Source: Arthrobacter russicus (GTDB taxonomy: Bacteria > Actinomycetota > Actinomycetes > Actinomycetales > Micrococcaceae). From it: 64,000 nucleotides of DNA. The stretch's first letter is position 1, and every line of letters begins with the position of its first letter. The notes beneath the pieces were generated by a model that ran no database searches, was not told the DNA's origin, and saw nothing but the letters and a program-made list of their open reading frames with translations. The stretch lies in NCBI RefSeq assembly GCF_031454135.1, contig NZ_JAVDQF010000001.1, positions 248,001 through 312,000 of the forward strand. Direction: 5' to 3'. This document shows, piece after piece, positions 49,864 to 59,595 of this stretch. The position numbers and the translations under genes are program-made.

Positions 49864-51093
49864 ATGGAAACCCAAGATTGCGTCATCTCCGGCGGCGGCC
49901 CCGCAGGCATCATGCTCGGACTGATTTTGGCCAGAGCCGGCGTCAAGGTCACCGTGCTCGAAAAGCATCCCGACTTCCTCCGCGATTTCCGTGGCGATAC
50001 CGTCCATCCGGCCACCATCAGGCTCCTGGACGAACTCGGTCTCGGTGAAAAGTTCCGGGCGCTGCCGCAAAGCCGGCTAGGCAACGTCGGCCTGCCGGAC
50101 GGCTGCGGCAACATCATCACCTTCAGCGATTTCGACACCTTGGCCGCCCCGTACGACTACGTCGCCATGGTTCCGCAATGGGACTTGCTGAACCTGCTGG
50201 TCGAGGCGGCGCGGGAAGAACCCAGCTTCCGCCTGCTTCTGAACACCGAAGCCACTTGGCTCACCATGGACAACGGCACCGTGACCGGGGTTACCTACCG
50301 AAATTCCGCGGGCGAAGAAGGCGAGATCCGCGCACTGCTGACCGTAGCCTGCGACGGTCGGCATTCGACCACCCGCGCAGCCGCTGGATTGCAACCATTC
50401 GAATACCCGGTCTCCTTCGACACCTGGTGGTTCCGCCTGTCCCGCAAGCCCGCCGAACAGGCGCAAGTCGGCATGCTGGTGCCGCGCGCGTCGCGGCAGG
50501 GAATCGTCTTGTCGTTGAGCAGGCCGACGTACTATCAGATCGCCTACTTCGATGCGAAAGGCGCCGACGCCCGGCTTCGGCGAGATGGACTCGAAGCCTT
50601 CAAGCAACGAATCGCCAGCTTGATGCCTGAATACGCAGACCGAATCGATGAAATCACCAGTTTCGACGATCTGCATCATCTCGATGTCAAGCTCAACCGG
50701 CTCAAAACCTGGTACCGCCCAGGGTTCATCGCACTGGGCGATGCCGCTCACGCCATGTCACCAGCTGGCGGAATCGGTATCAATCTCGCCATCCAAGATG
50801 GCGTTGCCGCTGGGCGGATGCTCGCCCCGGCACTCAAAAACGGCGCCGTGCCGGTGACTCTGCTGGCTGCGATCCAACGCCGCCGCTGGCTCCCCATGGT
50901 CGTGATCCAGCGATTGCAGCGCATGCTGCACCGATACGTCTTCACCCCGGCGGTGACCGGAACCTTTGCCGGGATGCCCCGGCCGCTCTTATGGGCCGCG
51001 GACAATATTCGCCCGATCCGCAAGATCATGCCGCGGCTGGTGGGGTTCGGTCCCCGACCCGAGCATGCTCCGGATTTCGCCCGACGAGGCTAG
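49864..51093 (+). CDS. FAD-dependent monooxygenase (PHBH-like)
   Basis: A 409-residue group A flavoprotein monooxygenase. The N-terminal GGGPAGIMLGLILARAG is the FAD loop, VTVLEKHPDFLRDFRGDTVHP the Glu ligand and neighbouring Arg, TVACDGRHSTTR the DG motif, and GDAAHAMSPAGGIGINLAIQDG the GD motif near residues 293-313. These enzymes hydroxylate aromatic compounds or oxidise antibiotics such as tetracycline. The palindrome before the start indicates tight control, likely by a ligand-responsive repressor encoded elsewhere. Confidence 0.92.
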   Translation: METQDCVISGGGPAGIMLGLILARAGVKVTVLEKHPDFLRDFRGDTVHPATIRLLDELGLGEKFRALPQSRLGNVGLPDGCGNIITFSDFDTLAAPYDYVAMVPQWDLLNLLVEAAREEPSFRLLLNTEATWLTMDNGTVTGVTYRNSAGEEGEIRALLTVACDGRHSTTRAAAGLQPFEYPVSFDTWWFRLSRKPAEQAQVGMLVPRASRQGIVLSLSRPTYYQIAYFDAKGADARLRRDGLEAFKQRIASLMPEYADRIDEITSFDDLHHLDVKLNRLKTWYRPGFIALGDAAHAMSPAGGIGINLAIQDGVAAGRMLAPALKNGAVPVTLLAAIQRRRWLPMVVIQRLQRMLHRYVFTPAVTGTFAGMPRPLLWAADNIRPIRKIMPRLVGFGPRPEHAPDFARRG

Positions 51094-51120
51094 TCGAAGA
51101 GGATTCGCACCGGTACCGGA

Positions 51121-51423
51121 TTAGCCGGCTGGACTCGAAGCCAGAGCAGGCTTGGCTGCCAACCGGAGCAGCCGCCACTGTGCACCGCCCACCCGGTGCG
51201 CTACGCTCAACACGCTGCGCGAACGCTCCGGGTGTGTGACTTCGAGCTCCCACAACTCGTATTCAGCGGAACTCACCCCTTGGCCCGGCCCCAGGAATCC
51301 CGAAACCTTGACCGGACGCCGTCGTCCGGCGACCACGCAATATCGCTCGCCACGCCACAGAATTCCGATCGGACGGCATCCCGGCCCGCACTCGATGTCC
51401 ACTGCTTCACTGAAAGTGCCCAA
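51121..51423 (-). CDS. Small DUF6504-like protein behind an SOS-like box
   Basis: About 100 residues starting at TTG with AGGAGG six bases upstream; earlier in-frame codons have no ribosome site. It contains RPIGILWRGERYCVV and YELWELEVT, and ends WRLLRLA, resembling DUF6504, a small family I recall near imuB/dnaE2 mutagenesis genes in actinobacteria. That memory and the SOS-like site about 80 bp upstream are the only hints of a DNA-damage role. Substrate and activity are unknown. Confidence 0.7.
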   Translation of the reverse strand: MGTFSEAVDIECGPGCRPIGILWRGERYCVVAGRRRPVKVSGFLGPGQGVSSAEYELWELEVTHPERSRSVLSVAHRVGGAQWRLLRLAAKPALASSPAG

Positions 51424-51503
51424 TCCGAACCTCCTGCCAACGATTTTCCGATCGCCCCGAACCAATTGGGCGACCCGTGCCCTGCAGCCAGAGCAAGATC
51501 TTG

Positions 51504-51523
51504 GTTCGAATATATCTTCGAAC
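51504..51523. promoter_or_regulatory. SOS/LexA-like box
   Basis: GTTCGAA and TTCGAAC form perfect 7-bp arms around TATATC. Within it TCGAAT-ATAT-CTTCGA matches the actinobacterial LexA consensus TCGAAC-N4-GTTCGA at ten of twelve positions. It lies about 80 bp upstream of the minus-strand DUF6504-like gene. Confidence 0.6.
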
Positions 51524-51701
51524 GCCAGGGTTGTCCAGCGTCCGGATCCTCAGTGGATTCCCAGCCTGTAACGAAATCGGAATAGCCGATTATCCCGCTC
51601 GCCGTCTAGCATGGCAGTAGAGTCCAACGGCGCTACTCTGCCCCCGTCAGCGGAATCTTCCGGGAAACCGAAAGATCCGAATCCAACAGAAGGAGCGTTC
51701 C

Positions 51702-52208
51702 ATGAGCAGCAAAGTCACCCTGATTGCGCGGACCTCTCCCTTGCGCTTCGACCCGGATATTTCGACTAGGAGCCTCAGTGCGGAAGACATCCCCGCGTTG
51801 GGCGAGCTCCAGTTCAATGCCTACGACCAGGGCCTCGGCGAGCAGTCCGTGGCGGCCGCAACCGCGGAGATGCGCGAGGTCTTCGCCGGCAAGTACGGCA
51901 ACCTGCTCACCGAAATCTCCCAAGTGGCAGTCGACGAAACCGGCAAGATCATCGCCGGCGTGCTCGTCGTGGAGCATGCGCCGGAGGCTGAAGGCCCGAC
52001 GGCTCCGCTGCTCATCGAATTGTTCACGGACCGAGATCACCGACGGCAAGGCCTGGCCGAGCGCCTGGTGGTGATTTCCGGGGACCTGCTGTTCAACGCC
52101 GGGTACCAAGAGGTCGCAGTCTCCGTGGACGACAGCAACGCCGCGGCGCTGGCGCTTTACCTCTCCTTGGATTTCCGCCGTTGGGAAAACGACGACGAGC
52201 AGGACTGA
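51702..52208 (+). CDS. GNAT-family N-acetyltransferase
   Basis: A 168-residue GNAT protein. STRSLSAEDIPALGELQFNAYDQ starts the fold; LLIELFTDRDHRRQGLAERLVV is the acetyl-CoA-binding segment with R-R-Q-G-L-A; VAVSVDDSNAAALALYLSLDF is the conserved N-A-x-A-L-x-L-Y motif. The ribosome site AAGGAGC precedes the ATG. Substrate is unknown. It is followed 80 bp later by a mycoredoxin gene in the same direction. Confidence 0.92.
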   Translation: MSSKVTLIARTSPLRFDPDISTRSLSAEDIPALGELQFNAYDQGLGEQSVAAATAEMREVFAGKYGNLLTEISQVAVDETGKIIAGVLVVEHAPEAEGPTAPLLIELFTDRDHRRQGLAERLVVISGDLLFNAGYQEVAVSVDDSNAAALALYLSLDFRRWENDDEQD

Positions 52209-52288
52209 CCGCGTGGCGGGAATACCAGCTCCGCCCACGTGGTTGAATCTGAAGTAGGAAACGGAACCAAACCAGGAGAGCAATCCGC

Positions 52289-52564
52289 ATGAATCAGCCC
52301 GCTACCTCGGATTACACTCCGGAATCCGGAAGCATCACGATGTTTTCGACTTCTTGGTGCGGTTACTGCCGTCGGTTGAAAAGCCAGCTCGACGCCCAAG
52401 GGATCGGCTACACCGAGGTCAATATCGAAGAGGTTCCGGGCACCGCCGAACTGGTCGAGCAGTTGAACGACGGTAATCAGACGGTTCCCACCGTGATCTT
52501 CCCCGACGGCTCCAGCGCCACGAACCCGTCGTTGATCGAGGTCAAGCAACGCCTGACTGCTTGA
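52289..52564 (+). CDS. Mycoredoxin-like glutaredoxin
   Basis: A 91-residue glutaredoxin-fold protein with redox motif CGYC at about residues 24-27, TVPTVIFPDGS with the cis-Pro loop, and ATNPS near residue 77. This matches actinobacterial mycoredoxin-1, which reduces mycothiol mixed disulphides. The GG-motif of typical glutaredoxins is replaced, as in that group. It ends one base from the stop of the convergent lipoate-ligase-like gene. Confidence 0.9.
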   Translation: MNQPATSDYTPESGSITMFSTSWCGYCRRLKSQLDAQGIGYTEVNIEEVPGTAELVEQLNDGNQTVPTVIFPDGSSATNPSLIEVKQRLTA

Positions 52565-52565
52565 G

Positions 52566-53282
52566 TCACCGGCCGTAGCCGGCCAAGAGCGCTGCTTTGA
52601 CCTGCTCGACGCGCAGTTCGGGCCGGAGGTCCGCCGCAGCACCGGCCGTCGTGGGATCCCAGGCCAGGCCCAGTTCCCGATAGCAATCGACCAGCACCTC
52701 GCGCAGCGGATCGCCGTCTTCGACCACGATGACCGAGCTGAAAAGCCAAGCGCCCGCGACCACCCGCTGCGCGGTTCCGACGAGTTTCAACCGGAGACCG
52801 TTGCCTGAGCCGTGCACACTGAACTCCCCGGGGCAGTACTCCCCCGGGATTTCGCCGATTCCGGCCTCGACGCCCACTTGCCGCAGCACCCCGGCGAACA
52901 GCTCGGCGAACCGGCTGAAGCGGGATTTCGCCTGCAAAACCGCATCCGCCTCCGGCTCCAGGTGATCGACCACCAGACAACCCCGGTGATAGGGCGCTGC
53001 TCGTCCGCCGGCCTTGCGGACCAAGGGTTCGAAGCCGTGCGCCCGGGCTGCGGCTGCCGCGGCCGGGAATCCCGGAAGATTCGCGTCGCGCTGGCCGAAC
53101 GCCATCGTCGGCTCCGGGCGGTACAACCGGAGCGTCCGGCCGCGCACCCCGCGCTGCACCTCGGAAAGCAGATCCAGACCACGTTGCAGGTCCGCTTCGG
53201 CACCTGCGGAATCAGTCTGGTCGATCAGTTCGACGGACCCGGCGGCACTGGAGAATTCAGTTGCTTCAGGCAGCTCAGTCAG
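52566..53282 (-). CDS. Lipoate-protein ligase A-family protein
   Basis: A protein of about 238 residues in the BPL/LplA/LipB family. RLYRPEPTMAFGQRD, the core RKAGGRAAPYHRGCLVVDH (lysine and glycine loop around the ligand site) and ELFAGVLRQVGVEAGIGEIPGEYCPGEFSVHGSG are characteristic. Coding similarity continues upstream of a GTG at 53159 into an N-terminal helix (DLQRGLDLLSEVQRGV), so the true start is probably the CTG at 53282, which overlaps the stop of the upstream DUF427 gene. No ATG, GTG or TTG is available in that interval. It may attach lipoate or octanoate. Confidence 0.82.
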   Translation of the reverse strand: MTELPEATEFSSAAGSVELIDQTDSAGAEADLQRGLDLLSEVQRGVRGRTLRLYRPEPTMAFGQRDANLPGFPAAAAAARAHGFEPLVRKAGGRAAPYHRGCLVVDHLEPEADAVLQAKSRFSRFAELFAGVLRQVGVEAGIGEIPGEYCPGEFSVHGSGNGLRLKLVGTAQRVVAGAWLFSSVIVVEDGDPLREVLVDCYRELGLAWDPTTAGAAADLRPELRVEQVKAALLAGYGR

Positions 53283-53559
53283 TGACCGTCACACCCTTCC
53301 AGAATGCCACCCGATCGGTGACCATTTCGGCTCCCTTCAGCGGTTCCGGGTAATACCAAACCGCATCCGGATTGCGTTCACCCTTGACCTTGAGGGTGAA
53401 GTAGCTGGCATCGCCTTTCCAGGGGCAGTGGGTGTGGAAATCACTGGGTTCCAGCAACTCCTCGCGTACCGACGAACGCGGAAAATACTTATTGCCTTCG
53501 ACGAGTTCGATGTCGTCCGATTCGGCGATCACTTCGCCGTTCCACATTGCCTTGGCCAC
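53275..53559 (-). CDS. DUF427 domain protein
   Basis: A 94-residue DUF427 protein: MWNGEVIAESDDIELVEGNKYFP, then THCPWKGDASYFTL and ending DAVWYYPEPLKGAEMVTDRVAFWKGV. The domain is a small beta-fold of unknown function with a conserved CPWKG motif. The GTG start follows AGGAG. It is nine bases from the thioesterase gene upstream and overlaps the next gene, so it is likely in one operon. Confidence 0.92.
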   Translation of the reverse strand: MAKAMWNGEVIAESDDIELVEGNKYFPRSSVREELLEPSDFHTHCPWKGDASYFTLKVKGERNPDAVWYYPEPLKGAEMVTDRVAFWKGVTVTD

Positions 53560-53567
53560 GACTCCTC

Positions 53568-54365
53568 CTATTGTTGGTTGATCGCCCGGACGGTCAGAAT
53601 CTGCTCCGCTCGCCCGAAGGGACCCTTGTAGTCATTAAGCACTGACGAAGTCAGTCCTATTCCGTCACTGCCGAAGGTCACCGAGGTGTCCAATCCCAGC
53701 CACTCGCCTTCCGGCTCCCGGTAAAGGTGCAGGGACAAATCGGTGTTCGGGTAAATGTAGGTGCCTTCGCCCGGCGCAATCCGCGGCGCAATCCCGTTCG
53801 CGGTATCCGCGACGCCGATCAGCTTGACCAGATCAGCCGTGGCTTCACCCTCGAGCATCGGATATCTGCCCCGCAGCCAGGCTTGGCCGCGGCCTGGAAC
53901 TGCACCCGGGAGCGCCTGCAGTTCGATCGAACGGATGTAACCGCCCGGCCATTCCGCCAGCCCCTCGGCAACCGTGGCCTCGGCACGCGGCGGCATTGCG
54001 ACGTCGCCGAGCCCGGCCACCGCCGTGGTGTCCGAGCGCTGCAGCCGCCAAGCGGTGGCCCGGACCGCCGTCCTGCCGTTCGCGATCATTTCCGCCTGGA
54101 CCAGTTCGATAGTCTTGCCGGGCCGCAAAACGGTGCATTCAATGCTGAATTCACCGCCCGGGATCATGCCCAGGATGTCGAAACTGATCCGGGCCATCCG
54201 AAGGTCCGGACGCGGTGCGAACCCTTCGAGTTCGCGGACCATGATTCCGGAAACCGGCGCCATGTGCTGTTCCTGCGGATTCCAAGCGCCCTGCGCATGG
54301 ATCGTGGATTCATAACGGCCGTCGCCGAGCTTGCGGTAATAGGAGTCTGCCTCTGTCTGCACCAC
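53568..54365 (-). CDS. Acyl-CoA thioesterase-like hotdog protein
   Basis: A 265-residue double-hotdog protein of the TesB-like thioesterase group. The N-terminal hotdog includes APVSGIMVRELEGFAPRPDLRMARISFDILGMIPGGEFSIECTVLRPGKTIELVQAEM; the C-terminal hotdog includes LVKLIGVADTANGIAPRI and WLGLDTSVTFGSDGIGLTSSVLNDYKGPFGRAEQIL, where Asp and Gln/Ser residues of the active site lie. Such enzymes hydrolyse acyl-CoA of unknown chain length. It lies between the DedA-type and DUF427 genes with short gaps. Confidence 0.9.
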   Translation of the reverse strand: MVQTEADSYYRKLGDGRYESTIHAQGAWNPQEQHMAPVSGIMVRELEGFAPRPDLRMARISFDILGMIPGGEFSIECTVLRPGKTIELVQAEMIANGRTAVRATAWRLQRSDTTAVAGLGDVAMPPRAEATVAEGLAEWPGGYIRSIELQALPGAVPGRGQAWLRGRYPMLEGEATADLVKLIGVADTANGIAPRIAPGEGTYIYPNTDLSLHLYREPEGEWLGLDTSVTFGSDGIGLTSSVLNDYKGPFGRAEQILTVRAINQQ

Positions 54366-54372
54366 ACCGATA

Positions 54373-54846
54373 TTACCGGCTCAGAGCCTTTGCCTTGCGC
54401 CGCCAGAGCACGATTCCCAGCACCGCCAACGCAATCAGCAGCAGCACCGCGAGTCCGGCCGGCTCGCCGCCGATCGCATCGATGACCGCCGTGAAGGCGG
54501 CGAGCCCGATGGTCGCGTAGAGCAGCGCCCAGATCACCGAGCCGACGATGACGGCGGGCAGGTACCGGGTGGCGTACGGCATCCGGCCGACGCCGGCCGC
54601 GAGGTTGATTGCGGTTTGCAGGCCGACCGTGACGAAACAGACCGCAACCGCCGGCGCACCCCAGCGCGCGATGATCGACTCGGCCCTGGCCATCGCTGCG
54701 GAATCGAGGTATTTCTTGAGTTTCGTTTTCCGACCGCCGGCCGCCGCACCGCGGCCCAGCCAGTACGTGGCATTGGCGCGCGCCATCACAATGCCGAAGA
54801 GCGAGAGAAACGCCCAGCCGAAAGGCAGCGATGTGAAAAACTCCAT
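54373..54846 (-). CDS. DedA/VTT-family membrane protein
   Basis: A 157-residue membrane protein with three to four helices and the VTT motif set, including YWLGRGAA, a charged loop (KTKLKKYLDS, similar to the G-R-x-x-x-K region), then RWGAPAVAVCFVTVGLQTAINLAAGVGRMPYATRYLPAVIVGSVIWALLYATIG. DedA-family proteins act as flippases or support membrane potential. The protein is shorter than typical DedA (about 200), with a reduced N-terminus. It precedes the thioesterase gene by seven bases on the same strand. Confidence 0.88.
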   Translation of the reverse strand: MEFFTSLPFGWAFLSLFGIVMARANATYWLGRGAAAGGRKTKLKKYLDSAAMARAESIIARWGAPAVAVCFVTVGLQTAINLAAGVGRMPYATRYLPAVIVGSVIWALLYATIGLAAFTAVIDAIGGEPAGLAVLLLIALAVLGIVLWRRKAKALSR

Positions 54847-55105
54847 CCGGAACCCTGCCCTCTCCCGGCACCCTGAGGCCTTGTGGCTTCCATCGTTTCA
54901 CATCCGGCTTAGGTTCTCCTAAGCGGGCGTACGGTCAAAGCAGAGCGCTCGCCCGGAGCGGCAGCCGTTCTTCCGGCGGCTAAGGCCCGGTCGGCTCCGT
55001 GGCCTGCCCCGCTTCGATCAAAAGCTGTCCGGGTCCCGACGCGACCTTGAAGCTCAAAAACGTGCGTTATCTGTGCGTTCGGGCGGAGGTAGCTTCGGTG
55101 GGCCG

Positions 55106-56107
<1,002 letters not shown>

Positions 56108-56138
56108 CTACGTCCAGGGCGGGCAGTGGGGGCCGAAC

Positions 56139-58358
56139 TCAGAGCATGCAGCTGACGCAGCCCTCTACTTCGGTGCCTTCCAGCGCCAGCTGGCGCAGCC
56201 GGATGTAGTAGACCGTCTTAATGCCTTTGCGCCAAGCGTAGATCTGCGCCTTGTTGATGTCCCGAGTGGTGGCGGTGTCCTTGAAGAACAACGTCAACGA
56301 CAACCCCTGGTCCACGTGCTGCGTGGCGGCGGCATAGGTGTCGATGATCTTTTCGTAGCCGATCTCATAGGCATCCTGGTAGTACTCCAGGTTGTCATTG
56401 GTCAGGTACGGCGCCGGGTAGTACACCCGGCCGATCTTGCCCTCTTTGCGGATCTCGATCTTCGACGCCACCGGGTGGATCGAGGACGTGGAGTTGTTGA
56501 TGTAGCTGATCGATCCGGTCGGCGGAACGGCTTGCAGGTTCTGGTTGTAGATGCCGTGCTCCATGATCGAAGCTTTCAGCTCGCGCCAATCGTCCTGGGT
56601 CGGGATGTGCACCTTCGCGAAGAGCTCACGGACCCGTTCGGTCTGCGGAGCCCATTCCTGATCGGTGTACTTGTCGAAGAACTCGCCGGAGGCGTACTTC
56701 GAGTTCTCGAAGCCGCCGAAGGTCTCACCGGTCTCGATCGCCAACAGGTTGGAAGCACGCAACGCATGGTAGACCACGGTGTAGAAGTAGATATTGGTGA
56801 AGTCCAAACCTTCTTCGGAACCGTAGTGCACCCGTTCCCGGGCCAAGTAGCCGTGCAGGTTCATCTGGCCCAGGCCGATCGCCCGCGAGGCGCGGTTGCC
56901 CTTGGCGATCGAAGGCACGGACGTGATGTCCGACATGTCCGAAACCGCGGACAACGCCCGGATCGACGTCTCGATGGTGTTGCCGAAGTCCGGCGAGTCC
57001 ATGGTCTTCGCGATGTTCAGCGAGCCCAGGTTGCAGGAGATGTCCTTGCCGGTATCCGCGTAGGAGAGGTCGTCGTTGTAGGTGGTCGGCTTGGACACCT
57101 GCAGGATCTCCGAGCAGAGATTGCTCATGATGATCTTGCCTTCGATCGGGTTGGCCCGGTTCACCGTGTCCTCGAACATGATGTACGGGTAGCCGGACTC
57201 GAACTGGATCTCGGCGAGGGTCTGGAAGAATTCCCGTGCCTTGATCTTGGTTTTCTTGATCCGCGAGTCGTCGACCATCTCGTAATACTTCTCGGTGACC
57301 GAGATGTCGGAGAACGGCATGCCGTAGACCTTTTCGACGTCGTACGGGGAGAACAGGTACATGTCCTCGTCCCGCTTGGCGAGCTCGAAGGTGATGTCCG
57401 GGACCACGACGCCGAGCGAGAGGGTTTTGATCCGGATCTTCTCGTCCGCGTTTTCACGCTTGGTGTCCAGGAAGCGGTTGATGTCCGGATGGTGCGCGTG
57501 CAGATAGACCGCACCGGCACCCTGGCGGGCACCCAATTGGTTCGCGTAGGAGAAGCTGTCTTCGAGCAGCTTCATGACCGGGATGACGCCGGACGACTGG
57601 TTTTCGATCTGCTTGATCGGCGCGCCGACCTCACGGATGTTGGTCAGCGCGAATGCCACGCCGCCGCCGCGCTTGGACAGCTGCAGCGCCGAGTTGATCG
57701 ATCGGCCGATCGACTCCATATTGTCTTCGATGCGCAGCAGGAAGCAGGAGACCAGCTCGCCGCGCTGCGCCTTGCCGGCGTTCAGGAAGGTCGGCGTGGC
57801 CGGTTGGAACCGGCCATCGATGATTTCGTCGACCAGCTTGGTCGCGAGATCCTCGTTGCCCCGGGCCAGGTGCAAAGCCACCATGCAGACTCGGTCTTCG
57901 TAACGCTCCAGGAAGCGCTTGCCGTCGAAGGTCTTCAAGGTGTAAGAGGTGTAGAACTTGAACGCGCCCAGGAAGGTTTCGAAACGGAACTTCTTCTTGT
58001 AGGCGCGGTTGTACAGTTCGCGGATGAAGTTCATCGTGTACTGGTCGAGGGTTTCCCGCTCGTAGTACTGGTTCTTCACCAGGTAATCGAGCTTCTCCTC
58101 CAGGTCGTGGAAGAACACCGTGTTGTTGTTCACATGCTGCAGGAAGTACTGGTGCGCAGCTTCGCGATCGGCGTCGAACTGGATGTTGCCGTCGGCGTCG
58201 TACAAGTTGAGCATCGCGTTCAGCTCGTGGTAGCCGAGGCCCTGGTAAGCCGTGGGCAGATCCTTTTTCTTCTTCGCCGGAGCCGTGTCGACGGCTTCGC
58301 TTTGCTGATCCCGTCCGGGCGAAGCCGCGGTCACTGCATCTGCAACTGTGGTGTCCAA
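56139..58358 (-). CDS. nrdE: Class Ib ribonucleotide reductase alpha subunit
   Basis: A roughly 739-residue catalytic subunit. Active-site cysteines lie in SCFLL (about 217) and [11 protein letters not shown] (about 423), and the C-terminal pair in EGCVSCML, which is recharged by NrdH. The glycyl-type loop [16 protein letters not shown] and [20 protein letters not shown] are conserved. The N-terminal start is uncertain: a TTG reading LDTTVADAV is used because of the GGA upstream, but a GTG overlapping the nrdI stop (GTGA) would shorten it by eight residues. It belongs to nrdHIEF. Confidence 0.93.
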   Translation of the reverse strand: MDTTVADAVTAASPGRDQQSEAVDTAPAKKKKDLPTAYQGLGYHELNAMLNLYDADGNIQFDADREAAHQYFLQHVNNNTVFFHDLEEKLDYLVKNQYYERETLDQYTMNFIRELYNRAYKKKFRFETFLGAFKFYTSYTLKTFDGKRFLERYEDRVCMVALHLARGNEDLATKLVDEIIDGRFQPATPTFLNAGKAQRGELVSCFLLRIEDNMESIGRSINSALQLSKRGGGVAFALTNIREVGAPIKQIENQSSGVIPVMKLLEDSFSYANQLGARQGAGAVYLHAHHPDINRFLDTKRENADEKIRIKTLSLGVVVPDITFELAKRDEDMYLFSPYDVEKVYGMPFSDISVTEKYYEMVDDSRIKKTKIKAREFFQTLAEIQFESGYPYIMFEDTVNRANPIEGKIIMSNLCSEILQVSKPTTYNDDLSYADTGKDISCNLGSLNIAKTMDSPDFGNTIETSIRALSAVSDMSDITSVPSIAKGNRASRAIGLGQMNLHGYLARERVHYGSEEGLDFTNIYFYTVVYHALRASNLLAIETGETFGGFENSKYASGEFFDKYTDQEWAPQTERVRELFAKVHIPTQDDWRELKASIMEHGIYNQNLQAVPPTGSISYINNSTSSIHPVASKIEIRKEGKIGRVYYPAPYLTNDNLEYYQDAYEIGYEKIIDTYAAATQHVDQGLSLTLFFKDTATTRDINKAQIYAWRKGIKTVYYIRLRQLALEGTEVEGCVSCML

Positions 58359-58756
58359 AATTGTTCCAATCCCTGATGAACCCGGTCCACATCTTCCGGT
58401 GTGCCCATGAGCTCGAATCGATAAAGAAGGGGAACCGAGCATTTGCTGGCCACGATCTCGCCGGCAAGGCAGTAGGTTTCCCCGAAATTCGTATTTCCTG
58501 CGGCGATCACACCGCGGATCAGTGATCGGTTTTCCGCGACGTTGAGGAATTTGATCACTTGTTTCGGCACCGCCCCATGCCCGGTTTCCCCGCCATAGGT
58601 GGGGAGGACCAGGACAAAGGGTTCAGTCGCCTGGAGCGTCTCGTCCTTGGTCTTCACCGGCAACCTGGCCGCATTCAGCTCGAGCTTGTCGACGAAGCGG
58701 TGGGTATTGCCGGAGACCGACGAGAAATAGATGATTTTGCTGTTCGTGGGGTTCAT
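58331..58756 (-). CDS. nrdI: NrdI flavodoxin-like activator
   Basis: A 141-residue flavodoxin-like protein. [18 protein letters not shown] is the FMN phosphate loop, [16 protein letters not shown] the second FMN contact, and [18 protein letters not shown] the third. NrdI supplies an oxidant for Mn assembly of NrdF. The ATG follows AGGGGAGG. Its stop overlaps the candidate start region of nrdE, giving translational coupling. Confidence 0.94.
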   Translation of the reverse strand: MNPTNSKIIYFSSVSGNTHRFVDKLELNAARLPVKTKDETLQATEPFVLVLPTYGGETGHGAVPKQVIKFLNVAENRSLIRGVIAAGNTNFGETYCLAGEIVASKCSVPLLYRFELMGTPEDVDRVHQGLEQFWTPQLQMQ

Positions 58757-58855
58757 GCGCACCTCCCCTGGCTGATTGCCTGCCGAGATCGGGAACCTCT
58801 GCCGACGTCGGCCACCGGAAGTCAGACGACTGGAGCGGCGTAGCGGTCAGGAGCT

Positions 58856-59107
58856 TCAGGCCACCGAGCTTGCCGCGTCGGAGGCCTGTGCCAGTTCATC
58901 GATTTTGTCCGGACGGAAGCCCGACCAGTGATCCTGTTCGGTCACGACGACGGGGGCCTGCAGGTAACCGAGCGCACGGACGCGCTCCAGCGCATCGGGG
59001 TCCTGGGAAAGGTCGACGCTCTGGTAGGTGATGCCTTTCTTGTCCAAGGCCCGGTAAGTAGCGTTGCACTGCACGCATGCTGGCTTCGTGTAAACCGTGA
59101 CGGTCAT
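58856..59107 (-). CDS. nrdH: NrdH glutaredoxin-like reductant
   Basis: An 83-residue redoxin with CVQC as the active-site pair (residues 11-14), APVVV with the cis-Pro strand, and the C-terminal WSGFRPDKI typical of NrdH. It reduces NrdE with electrons from thioredoxin reductase. The ATG begins TVTVYTKPAC; upstream in-frame sequence looks like leader. It is the first gene of the operon, and NrdR- and DnaA-like sites lie upstream. Confidence 0.95.
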   Translation of the reverse strand: MTVTVYTKPACVQCNATYRALDKKGITYQSVDLSQDPDALERVRALGYLQAPVVVTEQDHWSGFRPDKIDELAQASDAASSVA

Positions 59108-59242
59108 GATCCTTTGTCCCCTTAGTGCATCCATAAACGGCTGCTGTTCCGGTTCGCCCGATACCGCTGGACGAACCTGCTTCATTTTTGGCATTCTTTG
59201 CCCGCCCGGCCTTTCAGCCGATCGGACCAGATCCTTAAATCG

Positions 59243-59258
59243 ATACTACATATAGTGC
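59243..59258. promoter_or_regulatory. NrdR box
   Basis: ATACTACATATAGTGC is close to the NrdR consensus ACACWATATATWGTGT. A weak second copy (ACCC...TGTA) starts 31 bp away at 59274, the usual spacing of paired NrdR boxes. The pair would let NrdR repress nrdHIEF when dATP is plentiful. Confidence 0.65.
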
Positions 59259-59316
59259 AGACGGTTTGCTTGGACCCCAAGATGATGTATTACAAGTATG
59301 TCATTTTATGCACCGA

Positions 59317-59388
59317 TAGTCCACAGGCAACAGCGAAAAAATCAGCGGATTTCCGGACTTTTAAGCGGGTCTATCCACAATCTGTGGA
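59317..59388. promoter_or_regulatory. DnaA-box-like sites upstream of nrd operon
   Basis: TAGTCCACA (59317-59325), CTATCCACA (59371-59379) and, inverted, TGTGGAGTA (59383-59391) each resemble the DnaA box TTRTCCACA with one or two mismatches; the last two form a TCCACA-ATC-TGTGGA dyad. The stretch is AT-rich. DnaA control of nrd genes is known in E. coli, so this is plausible but unproven. Confidence 0.45.
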
Positions 59389-59484
59389 GTACTTCTGCAC
59401 TTAAAAACACGGGCGTGTCGCAGGCTTCCGGCGTGTCGCGTGTCGCGCCCGGACACAACGCCGCAGCAACCAGTTCGATCACAC

Positions 59485-59552
59485 GCCCGTCCAATTCACC
59501 TGTTGCGTGGGTTCAGACGGCACTGCCCACTGAACGGGCGAATTGGACGGGC
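59485..59552. terminator. Long hairpin after lipid-modification operon
   Basis: GCCCGTCCAATTC and its exact complement (13 bp) enclose a second dyad, GTTCAG and CTGAAC. On the minus strand it starts 43 bases after the stop of the last methyltransferase gene, so it probably terminates that operon and insulates the nrd promoter. Confidence 0.65.
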
Positions 59553-59595
59553 CTGGAAGTACTGCGCAGCGCGGCCGGGCGCTGGCGAAAACGGC

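Noticed and set aside
59371-59388. Replication origin based on DnaA-like boxes
   Set aside because: Too few boxes, and no dnaA, dnaN or gyrase genes nearby; promoter control is more likely.
59198-59404. Short plus-strand frame in the nrd promoter region
   Set aside because: Starts without a ribosome site, overlaps NrdR- and DnaA-like sites and contains no recognisable pattern.
59485-59552. Inverted repeat as insertion sequence ends
   Set aside because: Only 42 bases separate the arms, there is no transposase or target duplication, and position after a stop codon fits a terminator.
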